A stretch of DNA of 64,000 bases. Origin: Shimia sp047124445. Its GTDB lineage: Bacteria > Pseudomonadota > Alphaproteobacteria > Rhodobacterales > Rhodobacteraceae. The position numbers and the translations under genes are program-made. Of the stretch, positions 54,945-62,778 are shown piece by piece (positions within the stretch are counted from its first letter, which is position 1; each line of letters opens with the position of its first letter). The stretch is from positions 2,108,001 to 2,172,000 of the forward strand of contig NZ_CP138921.1 of NCBI RefSeq assembly GCF_047124445.1, given 5' to 3'. A model generated the notes under the pieces. It did not search any database. It saw only the letters and a program-made list of their open reading frames with translations, and was not told where the DNA came from.

Positions 54945-55397
54945 AGTTGAAATCTGAGGACGCGCAGGTGCTGCACGGGCCACTTTGTTAAGCGCCATGC
55001 CAAACTCCGCCGCCAAACCGGCAAAGCACATCGCCATGTCAGGACGGACCACAAGAGAAGCCAGAAGCGCCGCGTCTTCCTGGTCTCCGTTGGCCCCGGC
55101 CTCAATCAAATGGGCAAAGACAGCTTCGTCTGCGCCAAGGCAGCGGCAGTGACAGCCATGACGACACAGCGCGCGGCGGCCATACTGGCGGCCGACTTCC
55201 ATCAGGTCTTCAAAAACACCTTTGATGTTACGCGCTTGGTCCGGCCCCAGCCCTACGGTGAGCGTGGTTTCCAGATGGGCAATGCCCACTGGATCGCGCC
55301 CCCAGGAGCGCAGCCACCGCACTGCCAAACGCTCCACATCGCCAAGATCTTCAAGCAGACCAACCCGCTGCCCACCTCTGTGAGGGGCGCCGCTCAT
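54921..55397 (-). CDS. Conserved-type hypothetical protein coupled to hemP
   Basis: The 158-residue protein is not a family I recognise. It has a conserved-looking core (LLEDLGDVERLAVRWLRSWG and GLGPDQARNIKGVFEDLMEV) and a cysteine/histidine cluster CRHGCHCRC near residue 78 that could bind iron or zinc. Its ATG overlaps the hemP stop (ATGA), so it is translated with hemP and shares its iron-controlled promoter. That context suggests a role in haem or iron handling. Its 3' end lies in an inverted repeat. Confidence 0.7.
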   Translation of the reverse strand: MSGAPHRGGQRVGLLEDLGDVERLAVRWLRSWGRDPVGIAHLETTLTVGLGPDQARNIKGVFEDLMEVGRQYGRRALCRHGCHCRCLGADEAVFAHLIEAGANGDQEDAALLASLVVRPDMAMCFAGLAAEFGMALNKVARAAPARPQISTPVSATVH

Positions 55398-55552
55398 TTT
55401 GTCAGGATCAGTTTGCCCGCGCGGGTGATGCGCAGCGTGTAGAGCTGGTCGTTGAGGCGGATATGGGCCAGACCGTTGTCGCCAGTCAGTTGATTGGCGT
55501 CATGGACGGGCAGCGCGTTTGCCATTTCGGGAGCTTGCATTTGCAGGGTCAT
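55394..55552 (-). CDS. hemP: Hemin uptake protein HemP
   Basis: The 52-residue protein ends in the HemP signature: IRLNDQLYTLRITRAGKLIL followed by TK. HemP proteins are small cytoplasmic factors that promote haem-uptake gene expression in several alphaproteobacteria and betaproteobacteria. The start is ATG 55552; another in-frame ATG lies four codons in. The stop overlaps the next gene's ATG. A RirA-like box at 55615-55635 overlaps a possible -10 element (TAAAAT), so the unit should be iron repressed. No haem receptor gene is nearby. Confidence 0.88.
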   Translation of the reverse strand: MTLQMQAPEMANALPVHDANQLTGDNGLAHIRLNDQLYTLRITRAGKLILTK

Positions 55553-55614
55553 GGGACTCTCCGTTGGTCCGTATCAATGTGTTGGCTTCCCTGCTGGGTG
55601 GCTGCTGGATCCAT

Positions 55615-55635
55615 TTCTGATTATTTTAGTCAGAA
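55615..55635 (-). promoter_or_regulatory. RirA-type iron-responsive operator upstream of hemP
   Basis: TGA-N9-TCA (55618-55632) is the iron-responsive operator pattern of alphaproteobacterial RirA, here inside a longer inverted repeat TTCTGA-N9-TCAGAA. It covers a candidate -10 element on the minus strand at 55623-55628, upstream of hemP. Confidence 0.65.
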
Positions 55636-55748
55636 TTGTCAAGCGGTGAATTTGAGCTTGCCCCAAACAGGCAAATTGCCACGCCCCCATGTACTTGGAA
55701 ATTGGATTGACTACATGAGACGAGAGCTTTGAAACGCAGGAGGTTTTG

Positions 55749-56063
55749 ATGACCCATCCGCTCAACCCGGCAATTGAAATGGCCCTGCAACAGGCTGATC
55801 GCAATGACGAATTCAAAGACTTGCCCGGCGCAGGAAAACCTCTGAAGCGTCTGCATCAATCCAAGGATGCGGTGTTGTCCCATTTGATGAAAGAGCATCA
55901 GGCCAAGCCGCAAGCCGTGGTGTTGAAGCAGCAGATCTCCGAGGAAATGGCAAAGCTGAAAACGCTGACTGACGCGGCCGAGCGTAAGGCACAGATGAAG
56001 GTTCTGAGCGACCTTCAGCTCAAACTGGCCTTAGAAGTGGAAGCTTTGACCAAATACGGCTAA
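55749..56063 (+). CDS. DUF1992 (DnaJ-homologue subfamily C28-like) protein
   Basis: The 104-residue protein has the DUF1992 core: HPLNPAIEMALQQADRNDEF followed by KDLPGAGKPL. It is mostly helical and soluble, with no J domain. The function of this family is unknown. AGGAGG at 55738-55743 fixes ATG 55749. It is divergent from hemP and is followed by a hairpin shared with the convergent lipoprotein gene. Confidence 0.85.
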   Translation: MTHPLNPAIEMALQQADRNDEFKDLPGAGKPLKRLHQSKDAVLSHLMKEHQAKPQAVVLKQQISEEMAKLKTLTDAAERKAQMKVLSDLQLKLALEVEALTKYG

Positions 56064-56070
56064 CGCAAAA

Positions 56071-56093
56071 GGCGCCCCCAACGGGAGCGCCTC
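56071..56093 (-). terminator. Terminator of the lytic transglycosylase-like gene
   Basis: AGGCGC pairs with GCGCCT, with an inner CCC/GGG, and the minus strand continues TTTTGC. It ends the gene whose stop is at 56122. Confidence 0.75.
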
Positions 56094-56121
56094 ACAATCC
56101 ATTCACAGTCTGGTGAGCATT

Positions 56122-56709
56122 TTAGCGCAAACGCGAGCAGCTCTTGAGTTGCGATTGATACATCGCGGCGCGACTCGCCACGTCGTCTGCAACCTTCACC
56201 AGCCAGGGTTTGTTGCGGTAGTTGCCACGCGCGTAGCCGGTGTGGCCTTCGTGGTAGTTGAGGTACTGCGCCCGTGCGTCGCTCAAAGAGACGCCATTGC
56301 GGTCGCGGGATTCGTGGAAATACCAACCCATGAAATCCGTCGCGTCTTTGATATTGTCACGCTTGGCGCTGCGGTTGCGGGTCTCGCGGCGGTACTGATC
56401 CCAGGTGCCATCGAGCGCCTGCGCATAGCCATAGGCGCTGCTTTGACGGCCCATCGGCAGGATTCCCAAGGCATATTTATGTGGGGTGCGCGCGTCGCCG
56501 ATGAATTTGCTTTCCTGATGGAGTACAGCCATCTGCACCGACACCGGCACGCCCCATTTGCGTTTGGTGGAGACAAACGCCCGACGGAAATGCGGCTTTT
56601 CTTTCAGGATCGCACAGGCGTTGTCCAAATTGCGGGGCGCAGAGGTATCCTTCTTGCCGCAAGACGCAACAACAAGCACAACCATCAGCGCGAAGAGAAC
56701 TCTGCTCAT
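56122..56709 (-). CDS. Lytic transglycosylase-like lipoprotein
   Basis: The 195-residue protein has a lipobox VVASC (acylated C17) and a lysozyme-like SLT domain: VPVSVQMAVLHQESKF places the catalytic glutamate in QES, then SSAYGYAQALDGTWDQYRRE and YLNYHEGHTGYARG. It would cleave the glycan strands of peptidoglycan at the inner face of the outer membrane. Single gene with its own terminator. Confidence 0.87.
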   Translation of the reverse strand: MSRVLFALMVVLVVASCGKKDTSAPRNLDNACAILKEKPHFRRAFVSTKRKWGVPVSVQMAVLHQESKFIGDARTPHKYALGILPMGRQSSAYGYAQALDGTWDQYRRETRNRSAKRDNIKDATDFMGWYFHESRDRNGVSLSDARAQYLNYHEGHTGYARGNYRNKPWLVKVADDVASRAAMYQSQLKSCSRLR

Positions 56710-56783
56710 TTGCCTCTCGCTCGTTCTTTGTTTTTTGGCACTTTAGCGGATTTTTCCCCAGAGGGTAAATCACAAAGCCGGAA

Positions 56784-57665
56784 TTAGAGCAGCAGGGTCA
56801 GCAGAATCGGCAGGCCAATCACAGAGACCAGCGTGGAGACCACCACGTAACCAGCCACCGCGTTGCTGTCCGCCTCGTATTTCTCCGCCAACAGATAGGC
56901 GGTGACTGCCACCGGCATCGCCATTTGCAGCACCAACACGCCAAAGAGCGTGCCCGTGAGGCCAAAAGCAAGGCCAATGCCCCACCCAATGGCGGCGCAG
57001 ACCAGCAGCTTCACCACCGACAGCCAGATCGCAGTCACAACCCGCCCCGGTGTGAGCCGCGCGACCGCGACCCCCAACGTGATCAACATCATCGGGATCG
57101 CCATCTGACCAATCAGATCCAGTGTATTGGTCAAAAACTGCGGCGTTTCCCAATCCATCACCAGAAACAGTGCCCCCAGCAGCGTGGCCCAGATCATCGG
57201 CTCCTTGATCATTTTGCCAAAGGCGCCCTCACCTGCGACGATCCAAATACCCCAGGTGAAGGACAGGATCGCCGACACCGCGAGCATGACCACTGCGGCC
57301 TCCAACCCTGGCTGGCCGAAAGCAAACAGCGCCAGCGGGATGCCAAGGTTGCCTGTGTTGCCGAAGATGATCGGCGCCAAATACGTCCGCAGGCTCAGCC
57401 CGGTGGCCTTGAGCAGCGCCCAGCCTATAGCGCCCACCACAATATAGGCTGCTGTGCCCGCCAAAGTGAGCTTCGCCAGGTCGCCCAAATTGGCTTCGGT
57501 TTTCATCAGTGCGGTGAAGATCAGACAGGGCACTGCCAGTGTCATGGCAAGGCGCGTGACAAACTGAATGCGGTATTCAAACCCCGCTTTCACCCAGGCA
57601 AATCCCACGCCCGCGACCAGAAAGACCGGCGCGACAATTTCCAGAACTGTTAAGATTAAGTTCAC
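56784..57665 (-). CDS. AEC family transporter (auxin efflux carrier-like)
   Basis: The 293-residue membrane protein has about ten hydrophobic helices in two halves, the layout of AEC (mdcF/YfdV-like) permeases that export organic acids such as malonate or malate. Family phrases include FGNTGNLGIPLALFAFGQPG, with the conserved NxGxxGxP in the first half, and LITLGVAVARLTPG before the second bundle. The substrate is unknown. Single gene. Confidence 0.9.
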   Translation of the reverse strand: MNLILTVLEIVAPVFLVAGVGFAWVKAGFEYRIQFVTRLAMTLAVPCLIFTALMKTEANLGDLAKLTLAGTAAYIVVGAIGWALLKATGLSLRTYLAPIIFGNTGNLGIPLALFAFGQPGLEAAVVMLAVSAILSFTWGIWIVAGEGAFGKMIKEPMIWATLLGALFLVMDWETPQFLTNTLDLIGQMAIPMMLITLGVAVARLTPGRVVTAIWLSVVKLLVCAAIGWGIGLAFGLTGTLFGVLVLQMAMPVAVTAYLLAEKYEADSNAVAGYVVVSTLVSVIGLPILLTLLL

Positions 57666-57748
57666 AGACTGTTTCCCGCTAAAATTCGGCTAAAGTTGGA
57701 CAAAGCCCCCTTGCAGCGTCTATCGTTGGGCTGTAGGGGCTGCAATAC

Positions 57749-58075
57749 ATGCTTAGAACACGCGCAAAATATTACCTCGGTCAAGTTGTCCGTCACCGCA
57801 AACACCCGTTCCGGGGTGTGGTGTTTGACGTCGACCCAGAATTCGCCAACACCGAAGAATGGTATGAAGCGATCCCAGAGGACAGCCGTCCTGTGAAGGA
57901 TCAGCCGTTTTATCACCTGCTGGCGGAAAACGACCAGAGCTACTATGTGGCCTATGTGTCTGAGCAAAATCTGATCGCCGACTATTCCGGCGAACCGGTG
58001 AGCCACCCTGATTTGGACGATATGTTTGGGCCTTTTGAAGATGGGGCCTATCCACTGCATTACGCGCTGAACTAG
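57749..58075 (+). CDS. hspQ: Heat shock protein HspQ
   Basis: The 108-residue protein has the YccV/HspQ fold: YYLGQVVRHRKHPFRGVVFD, the conserved WYEAIPEDSRPVKDQPFYHL and LLAENDQSYYVAYVSEQNL. HspQ proteins are induced by heat and influence Lon or DnaA turnover in enterobacteria; it is cytoplasmic. A second stress unit in the window, DUF1127-CcsR, is also typically heat-shock controlled. ATG 57749 is the first in frame. A terminator follows. Confidence 0.92.
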   Translation: MLRTRAKYYLGQVVRHRKHPFRGVVFDVDPEFANTEEWYEAIPEDSRPVKDQPFYHLLAENDQSYYVAYVSEQNLIADYSGEPVSHPDLDDMFGPFEDGAYPLHYALN

Positions 58076-58095
58076 CGCACATCCAGAAGGGATGG

Positions 58096-58127
58096 AAACG
58101 CCGGGTTGCAAGGGCCCGGCGTTTTTG
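58096..58127 (+). terminator. Terminator of hspQ
   Basis: AAACGCCGGG pairs with CCCGGCGTTT; TTG and a further CTTTT follow on the plus strand. Confidence 0.9.
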
Positions 58128-58130
58128 CTT

Positions 58131-58517
58131 TTAGGCGGTCTCTATGGGCGCGCCGCGCTTTTTCCACGTCGAAAACCCGCCCTCCATTTCCGCAATATTC
58201 TCCACGCCCATGTCCTGCAACGCCTTCACAGACAAGGCAGAGCGCCACGCGCTGGCGCAGAACAGGATCAGGGTCTTGTCCGTGGCCAGCGCCTCTTTGT
58301 GGTAGGGGCTGTCCGGGGCAATCCAGAACTCCAACATACCACGCGGGGCGTGGAACGCTCCGGCGATGCGGCCTTCGCGCTCCAACTCACGCGGGTCGCG
58401 GATGTCGACAAACAACGCCTCGCCAGCAGCCACTTTGGTTTCGGCCTCTTCCTGGCTGAGACTGGTGATCTCCGCCTTGGCGGCGTCCACCAGTTCTTTG
58501 ATTGGTGTGATGGCCAT
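58131..58517 (-). CDS. Cytoplasmic rhodanese-like sulfurtransferase
   Basis: The 128-residue single-domain rhodanese has ALFVDIRDPRELEREGRIAG and the active-site loop LFC87ASAWRSA. It has no signal peptide, unlike the exported rhodanese at 24.6 kb. The active loop CASAWRSA is typical of rhodanese-domain proteins acting in sulfur trafficking. Its start at 58517 is 3 bp after the stop of the GGT gene, so the two are probably cotranscribed; GGT can release cysteine-containing peptides from glutathione, an attractive but unproven link. Confidence 0.9.
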   Translation of the reverse strand: MAITPIKELVDAAKAEITSLSQEEAETKVAAGEALFVDIRDPRELEREGRIAGAFHAPRGMLEFWIAPDSPYHKEALATDKTLILFCASAWRSALSVKALQDMGVENIAEMEGGFSTWKKRGAPIETA

Positions 58518-58520
58518 CGC

Positions 58521-60098
58521 TTAATATCCTATCGCTGCGCCGTCTTTGCGCGGGTCAGAGGCGCCTTCAAGCACGCCGTTTTTGTGAATACGGATCGCCT
58601 GCGCGCCACCGATGGGCATGTCCGGCACGACAACCTTGTGGCCCATGTCCGCAAGCGCTTGTTTGACAGTGTCGCTGTAGCCGCGTTCCAGCTTCAACGT
58701 GCCGTCCTCGACAAAGGAGCGCGGGGAGTCCAGCGCAGTTTGCGGATCCATGCCAAAGTCTTCCATGTTGGACAGCACCCGCGCGTGACCGTTGGGCTGA
58801 TAGTGGCCGCCCATCACGCCAAAGGGCATTTCCACACGCCCGTCGCGGCGGATCATGCCGGGGATGATAGTGTGCATCGGGCGTTTGCCGCCTTTGAGCT
58901 CATTTGGGTGCCCCTCTTGCAGCGTAAAGCCACCGCCACGGTTCTGCATCAGGATGCCAAACTTGTCAGAGGCGATGCCCGAGCCAAAGGCGTGGAAGAT
59001 CGAATAGATCATCGACACCGCCATGCCGTCTTTGTCGACCACCGACAGGTAGACCGTGTCTTTGTGCACCGCCTCGGTCAGCGGTGCGGGCGCGGCCATG
59101 GCGCGTTTGGGATCAATCAGGGCGGCGAGTTTGTCGGCGGTTTCCTGTGCCAGCATATGCGCGGTGCGCGTGGTGTGATCCGGATCGGCAATCAAGCGGT
59201 CCCGCGCGTCATAGGCCAGCTTGGCGGCCTCAGCCTCGATATGTGTGCGCTCCACACCAAAGGGGTCCATCGAGGCGATGTCAAAATGCTTCAGGATGTT
59301 GAGCAGGAGGATCGCGGTGGCGCCCTGCCCGTTTGGCGGATGTTCCAGCAGCTCGGCGCCCTTGTAAGTGCCGCCGATGGGCGTCGCATCGTTCCCTGCC
59401 GTCGCGGCGAAATCTTCCATGGTGTGCACGCCGCCCATGGCGCGCAGGGTGTTGACCATGTCTTCGGCGATTTCGCCGGTGTAGAAGGCGTCGCGGCCTT
59501 GCGCGGACACACGACGCAGCACTTCGGCCTGGCCCGGTGCGCGGAAGATGTCGCCTTTGTTCAGCGGCTTTCCATCGCGCAGATAATGCCGCCGTCCGTG
59601 GCCTTGCAAATTGCTTTGCGTCTGGTGCCAGTCAAAGGAGGCGCGGGGACCAACCGGGATGCCCTCTTCGGCGTAGTGGATCACCGGCGCGAGGCTGTCA
59701 GCGATGCCGAGCTTGCCGTATTTCTCAGACAGGGTGCAGAAGCCATCAATGGCGCCCGGCACCGACACGGCCTCGACGCCGAACAGCGGCACGGCATCCA
59801 AACCACGCGCGCGTAGATCCGCGGCATCCGCGGCCGCCGGGGCACGACCGGAGCCGTTGAAGGCAAAGACCTCTTCGCTGCCTGCGGGAGACACAAGGGT
59901 GAAACAATCGCCACCAATGCCGGTGGAGGCCGGTTCACAAATGCCCAGCAGGACAGAGCCAGCGATGGCCGCATCCATGGCGTTGCCACCCTGGCGCAGA
60001 ATGTCCACGGCCACCTGCGCTGCCAGAGGCGTCGAGGTGGCGCACATGCCATTGGTCGCCATAACTGGTGACCGGCCCGGAAAATGAAAATCTCGCAT
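58521..60098 (-). CDS. ggt: Gamma-glutamyltransferase family protein
   Basis: The 525-residue N-terminal-nucleophile hydrolase would cut itself before T348 (HKDTVYLSVVDKDG), which becomes the catalytic threonine. Other motifs are NAMDAAIAGSVL, STGIGGDCFTLV, LEHPPNGQGATAIL and FGVMGGHYQPNGHARV. It removes gamma-glutamyl groups from glutathione and related peptides. No signal peptide is visible, so it may be cytoplasmic, unlike the exported Escherichia coli enzyme. It is followed 3 bp later by a rhodanese gene on the same strand. Confidence 0.94.
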   Translation of the reverse strand: MRDFHFPGRSPVMATNGMCATSTPLAAQVAVDILRQGGNAMDAAIAGSVLLGICEPASTGIGGDCFTLVSPAGSEEVFAFNGSGRAPAAADAADLRARGLDAVPLFGVEAVSVPGAIDGFCTLSEKYGKLGIADSLAPVIHYAEEGIPVGPRASFDWHQTQSNLQGHGRRHYLRDGKPLNKGDIFRAPGQAEVLRRVSAQGRDAFYTGEIAEDMVNTLRAMGGVHTMEDFAATAGNDATPIGGTYKGAELLEHPPNGQGATAILLLNILKHFDIASMDPFGVERTHIEAEAAKLAYDARDRLIADPDHTTRTAHMLAQETADKLAALIDPKRAMAAPAPLTEAVHKDTVYLSVVDKDGMAVSMIYSIFHAFGSGIASDKFGILMQNRGGGFTLQEGHPNELKGGKRPMHTIIPGMIRRDGRVEMPFGVMGGHYQPNGHARVLSNMEDFGMDPQTALDSPRSFVEDGTLKLERGYSDTVKQALADMGHKVVVPDMPIGGAQAIRIHKNGVLEGASDPRKDGAAIGY

Positions 60099-60183
60099 GA
60101 CGTCTCCCTAATTCACATGTGAAGTTTATCGGGAGATACGTGTGATGCAACCAGTTGGACCACGTTAGGCCCAGGATTGCCGA

Positions 60184-60639
60184 TCAGTCGGGGACGCGGA
60201 AGCTAAGCTCGTTGTGTCCTGTCGCGTGGCGTTGATAGCCAATGTCTTGTGCCAGCGAGCGCACCAGCCCCCAGCCAAAGCCGCCTTCGGGCATGTCCAG
60301 CAGGTCGCGATCCAGGTCGGGCATCACACCATCTGGCAGTTGGCTGTCCGGCATTTCGGCGCCGTTGTCGCGCACTTCGACAAACCAGCATTGGTCCGCA
60401 TAGTTGCAGGCGATCACAATCTGTCCGTCACTGCGCCCAGCCAGCGCGTGTTCCACCACATTGTTCAGCACCTCGGCCAGCACAATCTCGAGCACACCCG
60501 CGTTGCAGGCCGCAAACTCCTGTGCCGTCAGCTTGTGACGCAGAGTCTCGAGCGCGTTGCGCACCTCCGTGGGGGTGCCCTTCAGCTCGATGTGGATATC
60601 AGCCTTTGGTTTAATCAATCTGGGGTGTGTCCCTAACAT
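60184..60639 (-). CDS. Anti-sigma-type serine kinase/ATPase (RsbW-like)
   Basis: The 151-residue protein is a single HATPase_c_2 domain: N box LAEVLNNVVEHAL, G1 box VEVRDNGAEMP and G2 region GGFGWGLVRSLAQDIGY. Such proteins are anti-sigma factors or serine kinases that phosphorylate a STAS antagonist. It follows the STAS gene on the same strand by 12 bp. No sigma factor is next to them, so the target is open. Confidence 0.9.
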   Translation of the reverse strand: MLGTHPRLIKPKADIHIELKGTPTEVRNALETLRHKLTAQEFAACNAGVLEIVLAEVLNNVVEHALAGRSDGQIVIACNYADQCWFVEVRDNGAEMPDSQLPDGVMPDLDRDLLDMPEGGFGWGLVRSLAQDIGYQRHATGHNELSFRVPD

Positions 60640-60651
60640 CAGATCAAAGGG

Positions 60652-60981
60652 TCAAACGACAAATGCGTCGTCCAAAGAATTATGAATACGGAACACAGTG
60701 TCCATACGGGTCAATCGGAAAACTTTATCCACATTTTCGTTAAGGCCCGCCAATTCCAGAGGGTTCTTGCCGCCCAGCTGCTTCATGGCCGCGACAATGG
60801 CGCCCAACCCGCTGGAGTCAATGAAGTCCACTTCGGACAGGTTCAGGACAACCCGGCCATCAGCCGTGTCGGTTTCTTCGCGCATGCGATCTTTGAATTG
60901 GATGGCCACGGACGCATCAATACGCGACTCGTGAACAGATACCACCAGGGCATCACCCTCTGCCTTACTCGACAGATTCAT
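60652..60981 (-). CDS. STAS-domain anti-anti-sigma factor
   Basis: The 109-residue protein is a lone STAS domain with the phosphorylation loop SEVDFIDSSGLGAIVAA; S56 is the probable target of the RsbW-like kinase encoded just downstream. In the unphosphorylated state it should bind the kinase and free its partner. Together they form a partner-switching pair, possibly controlling a general stress or biofilm response. Confidence 0.92.
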   Translation of the reverse strand: MNLSSKAEGDALVVSVHESRIDASVAIQFKDRMREETDTADGRVVLNLSEVDFIDSSGLGAIVAAMKQLGGKNPLELAGLNENVDKVFRLTRMDTVFRIHNSLDDAFVV

Positions 60982-61177
60982 ATGACGTCTCCTTCACCTT
61001 TCGTCCTTGGCACAAGTCTAGGCCCCAATGGTTACCAATGTATGAGCAAATCCCGTGGATCTACGGAATTGCGCCGGGGTTACAATTGGCGCAAAGAGCC
61101 CTGTAACATCCTTGCAAAGATTTTCAGGCAAGGCCAAGGGCAATTGGATTTGATGGGACTGCGGAGGAGCAAAAACC

Positions 61178-62350
61178 ATGAAAAAAGTAGTGATTGCAGG
61201 GGCGGCCCGCACACCAATGGGCGGATTTCAGGGCGCTTTTGACGGTGTCGAGGCCGCAGAGCTTGGCGGCACCGCGATTCGAGCGGCGCTGGCAGATGCC
61301 GGTGCCACCACTGCCGACGAAGTGTTAATGGGCTGCGTTCTGCCGGCAGGTCAGGGCCAAGCCCCAGCGCGTCAGGCCGGGTTCAAAGGCGGCCTGGGTG
61401 AAGAGGTGCCTGCCACAACTCTTAACAAAATGTGCGGCTCCGGCATGAAGGCCGCAATGATGGCGTTTGACAGCGTGGCGCTGGGTGATCGGGATGTGAT
61501 GATCGCTGGCGGCATGGAGAGCATGACCAACGCGCCCTATGTGCTGCCCAAAATGCGCGGTGGCGCACGGATCGGCCACCAGCAGGTGGTGGACCACATG
61601 TTCCTCGACGGCCTGGAAGATGCCTACGATAAGGGTCGCCTGATGGGCACCTTTGCGGAAGACTGCGCTGAAAGCTTTCAGTTCACCCGCGAGGCGCAGG
61701 ACGAATATGCCCTCAAATCCCTGTCCAACGCTTTGGAAGCGCAGAAGTCCGGCGCATTTGAGGGCGAGATTGCCGCGGTGACACTGAAAACCCGCAAAGG
61801 CGAGGTGGAGATTGCCGAGGACGAACAGCCAGGTAACGCCCGCCCTGAAAAGATCCCACAGTTGAAGCCCGCCTTCCGCAAAGACGGCACCGTGACGCCC
61901 GCCAACAGCTCGTCCATCTCCGACGGTGCGGCCGCGCTGGTGGTGGCCTCTGCAGAGGCCGCAGAGGCACAGGGCCTGAAGGTGCGTGCGGAGATTGTTG
62001 GCCATGCCAGCCATGCACAAGCACCCGGCCTGTTCACCACGGCGCCTGTGCCAGCGGCGCAGAAGCTGTTGGAGAAGATTGGCTGGACAAAGGAAGACGT
62101 GGATCTCTGGGAGGTCAACGAAGCCTTTGCCGTGGTGCCAATGGCCTTCATGCATGAAATGGGCCTGAGCCGCGACATCGTGAATGTGAACGGCGGTGCC
62201 TGTGCGTTGGGCCACCCGATTGGCGCGTCTGGCGCCCGCATCATGGTCACCTTGCTGAACGCGCTGGAGAAGCGTGGATTGAAGCGCGGTGTGGCTGCAA
62301 TCTGCATCGGCGGCGGGGAAGGCACAGCGATTGCGATCGAACGCGTCTAA
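61178..62350 (+). CDS. phaA: Acetyl-CoA C-acetyltransferase (thiolase)
   Basis: The 390-residue thiolase condenses two acetyl-CoA or splits acetoacetyl-CoA. The nucleophile is C86 in LNKMCGSGMKA; further motifs are the GGMESMTNAPYVLPKMRGG loop, NEAFAVVPMA, GGACALGHPIGASGARI with the catalytic histidine, and CIGGGEGTAIAIE with the second cysteine. It could serve poly-3-hydroxybutyrate synthesis, the ethylmalonyl-CoA route or ketone body use; no phaB is adjacent. AGGAGC gives a ribosome site 9 bp before ATG 61178. A terminator follows. Confidence 0.95.
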   Translation: MKKVVIAGAARTPMGGFQGAFDGVEAAELGGTAIRAALADAGATTADEVLMGCVLPAGQGQAPARQAGFKGGLGEEVPATTLNKMCGSGMKAAMMAFDSVALGDRDVMIAGGMESMTNAPYVLPKMRGGARIGHQQVVDHMFLDGLEDAYDKGRLMGTFAEDCAESFQFTREAQDEYALKSLSNALEAQKSGAFEGEIAAVTLKTRKGEVEIAEDEQPGNARPEKIPQLKPAFRKDGTVTPANSSSISDGAAALVVASAEAAEAQGLKVRAEIVGHASHAQAPGLFTTAPVPAAQKLLEKIGWTKEDVDLWEVNEAFAVVPMAFMHEMGLSRDIVNVNGGACALGHPIGASGARIMVTLLNALEKRGLKRGVAAICIGGGEGTAIAIERV

Positions 62351-62372
62351 GCGCTTAAACCAGTAGAAACGC

Positions 62373-62407
62373 AAAACGCCGCGAGAGAGTCTCGCGGCGT
62401 TTTTGTT
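62373..62407 (+). terminator. Terminator of the thiolase gene
   Basis: AAAACGCCGCGAGA pairs perfectly with TCTCGCGGCGTTTT around a GAG loop; a TTG and T-rich stretch follow. Confidence 0.93.
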
Positions 62408-62420
62408 TGGTGAAACAGAA

Positions 62421-62580
62421 GGGCAGCGCCCGTTCGCGGGTGGGCGTGATACCCTCACAGTATGTCAATCACGCCGCAGCGCAGTATCCCCACGCAATAT
62501 GGCGAATATGCTCAGAAGCGCCCGCCCATGGGGGCGGTCGGGCGCTGCCCGGCGGCCTGCGGCCTAAATTCCGGGCGGTG
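62421..62580. repeat. 160-bp palindromic intergenic element
   Basis: A perfect 12-bp inverted repeat, GGGCAGCGCCCG (62421-62432) and CGGGCGCTGCCC (62541-62552), encloses 108 bp with an internal stem GCGTGAT/ATCACGC. A third palindrome, CGCCCGCCC with GGGCGGTCGGGCG, lies in the right arm, and a GGCCTGCGGCC segment resembles part of the REP-like elements. No gene is visible; it separates two convergent transcripts. Confidence 0.6.
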
Positions 62581-62778
62581 TCATGCCCCCAGTGACTTAG
62601 CGATCCAGACCACCAGCACGCCGAGCGCCACGGCCATGAGGCCCATAGTGCGACGTTGTCCCTCGCTGAAGCTGCGCAGCATCTCCAGCAGTTCCTCAAC
62701 AATAGAAGGGGCCAGTGCGTACACCAGCCCCTCCAAAACCAATACCAGCCCAAGAGCCAGAAGTGCGGTTTCAACCAT
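62581..62778 (-). CDS. DUF2065 small membrane protein
   Basis: The 65-residue protein matches DUF2065: an N-terminal helix (ALLALGLVLVLEGLVYALAP) and a C-terminal helix (GLMAVALGVLVVWIAKSLGA) around a short basic loop. The family is regularly found right after hflC, as here, where its ATG shares a base with the hflC stop (TGATG). It may be a subunit or regulator of the HflKC complex. Confidence 0.9.
   Translation of the reverse strand: MVETALLALGLVLVLEGLVYALAPSIVEELLEMLRSFSEGQRRTMGLMAVALGVLVVWIAKSLGA

Noticed and set aside
58092..59816. A 574-codon plus-strand frame
   Set aside because: Antisense to GGT and the rhodanese gene; no ribosome site or domain.
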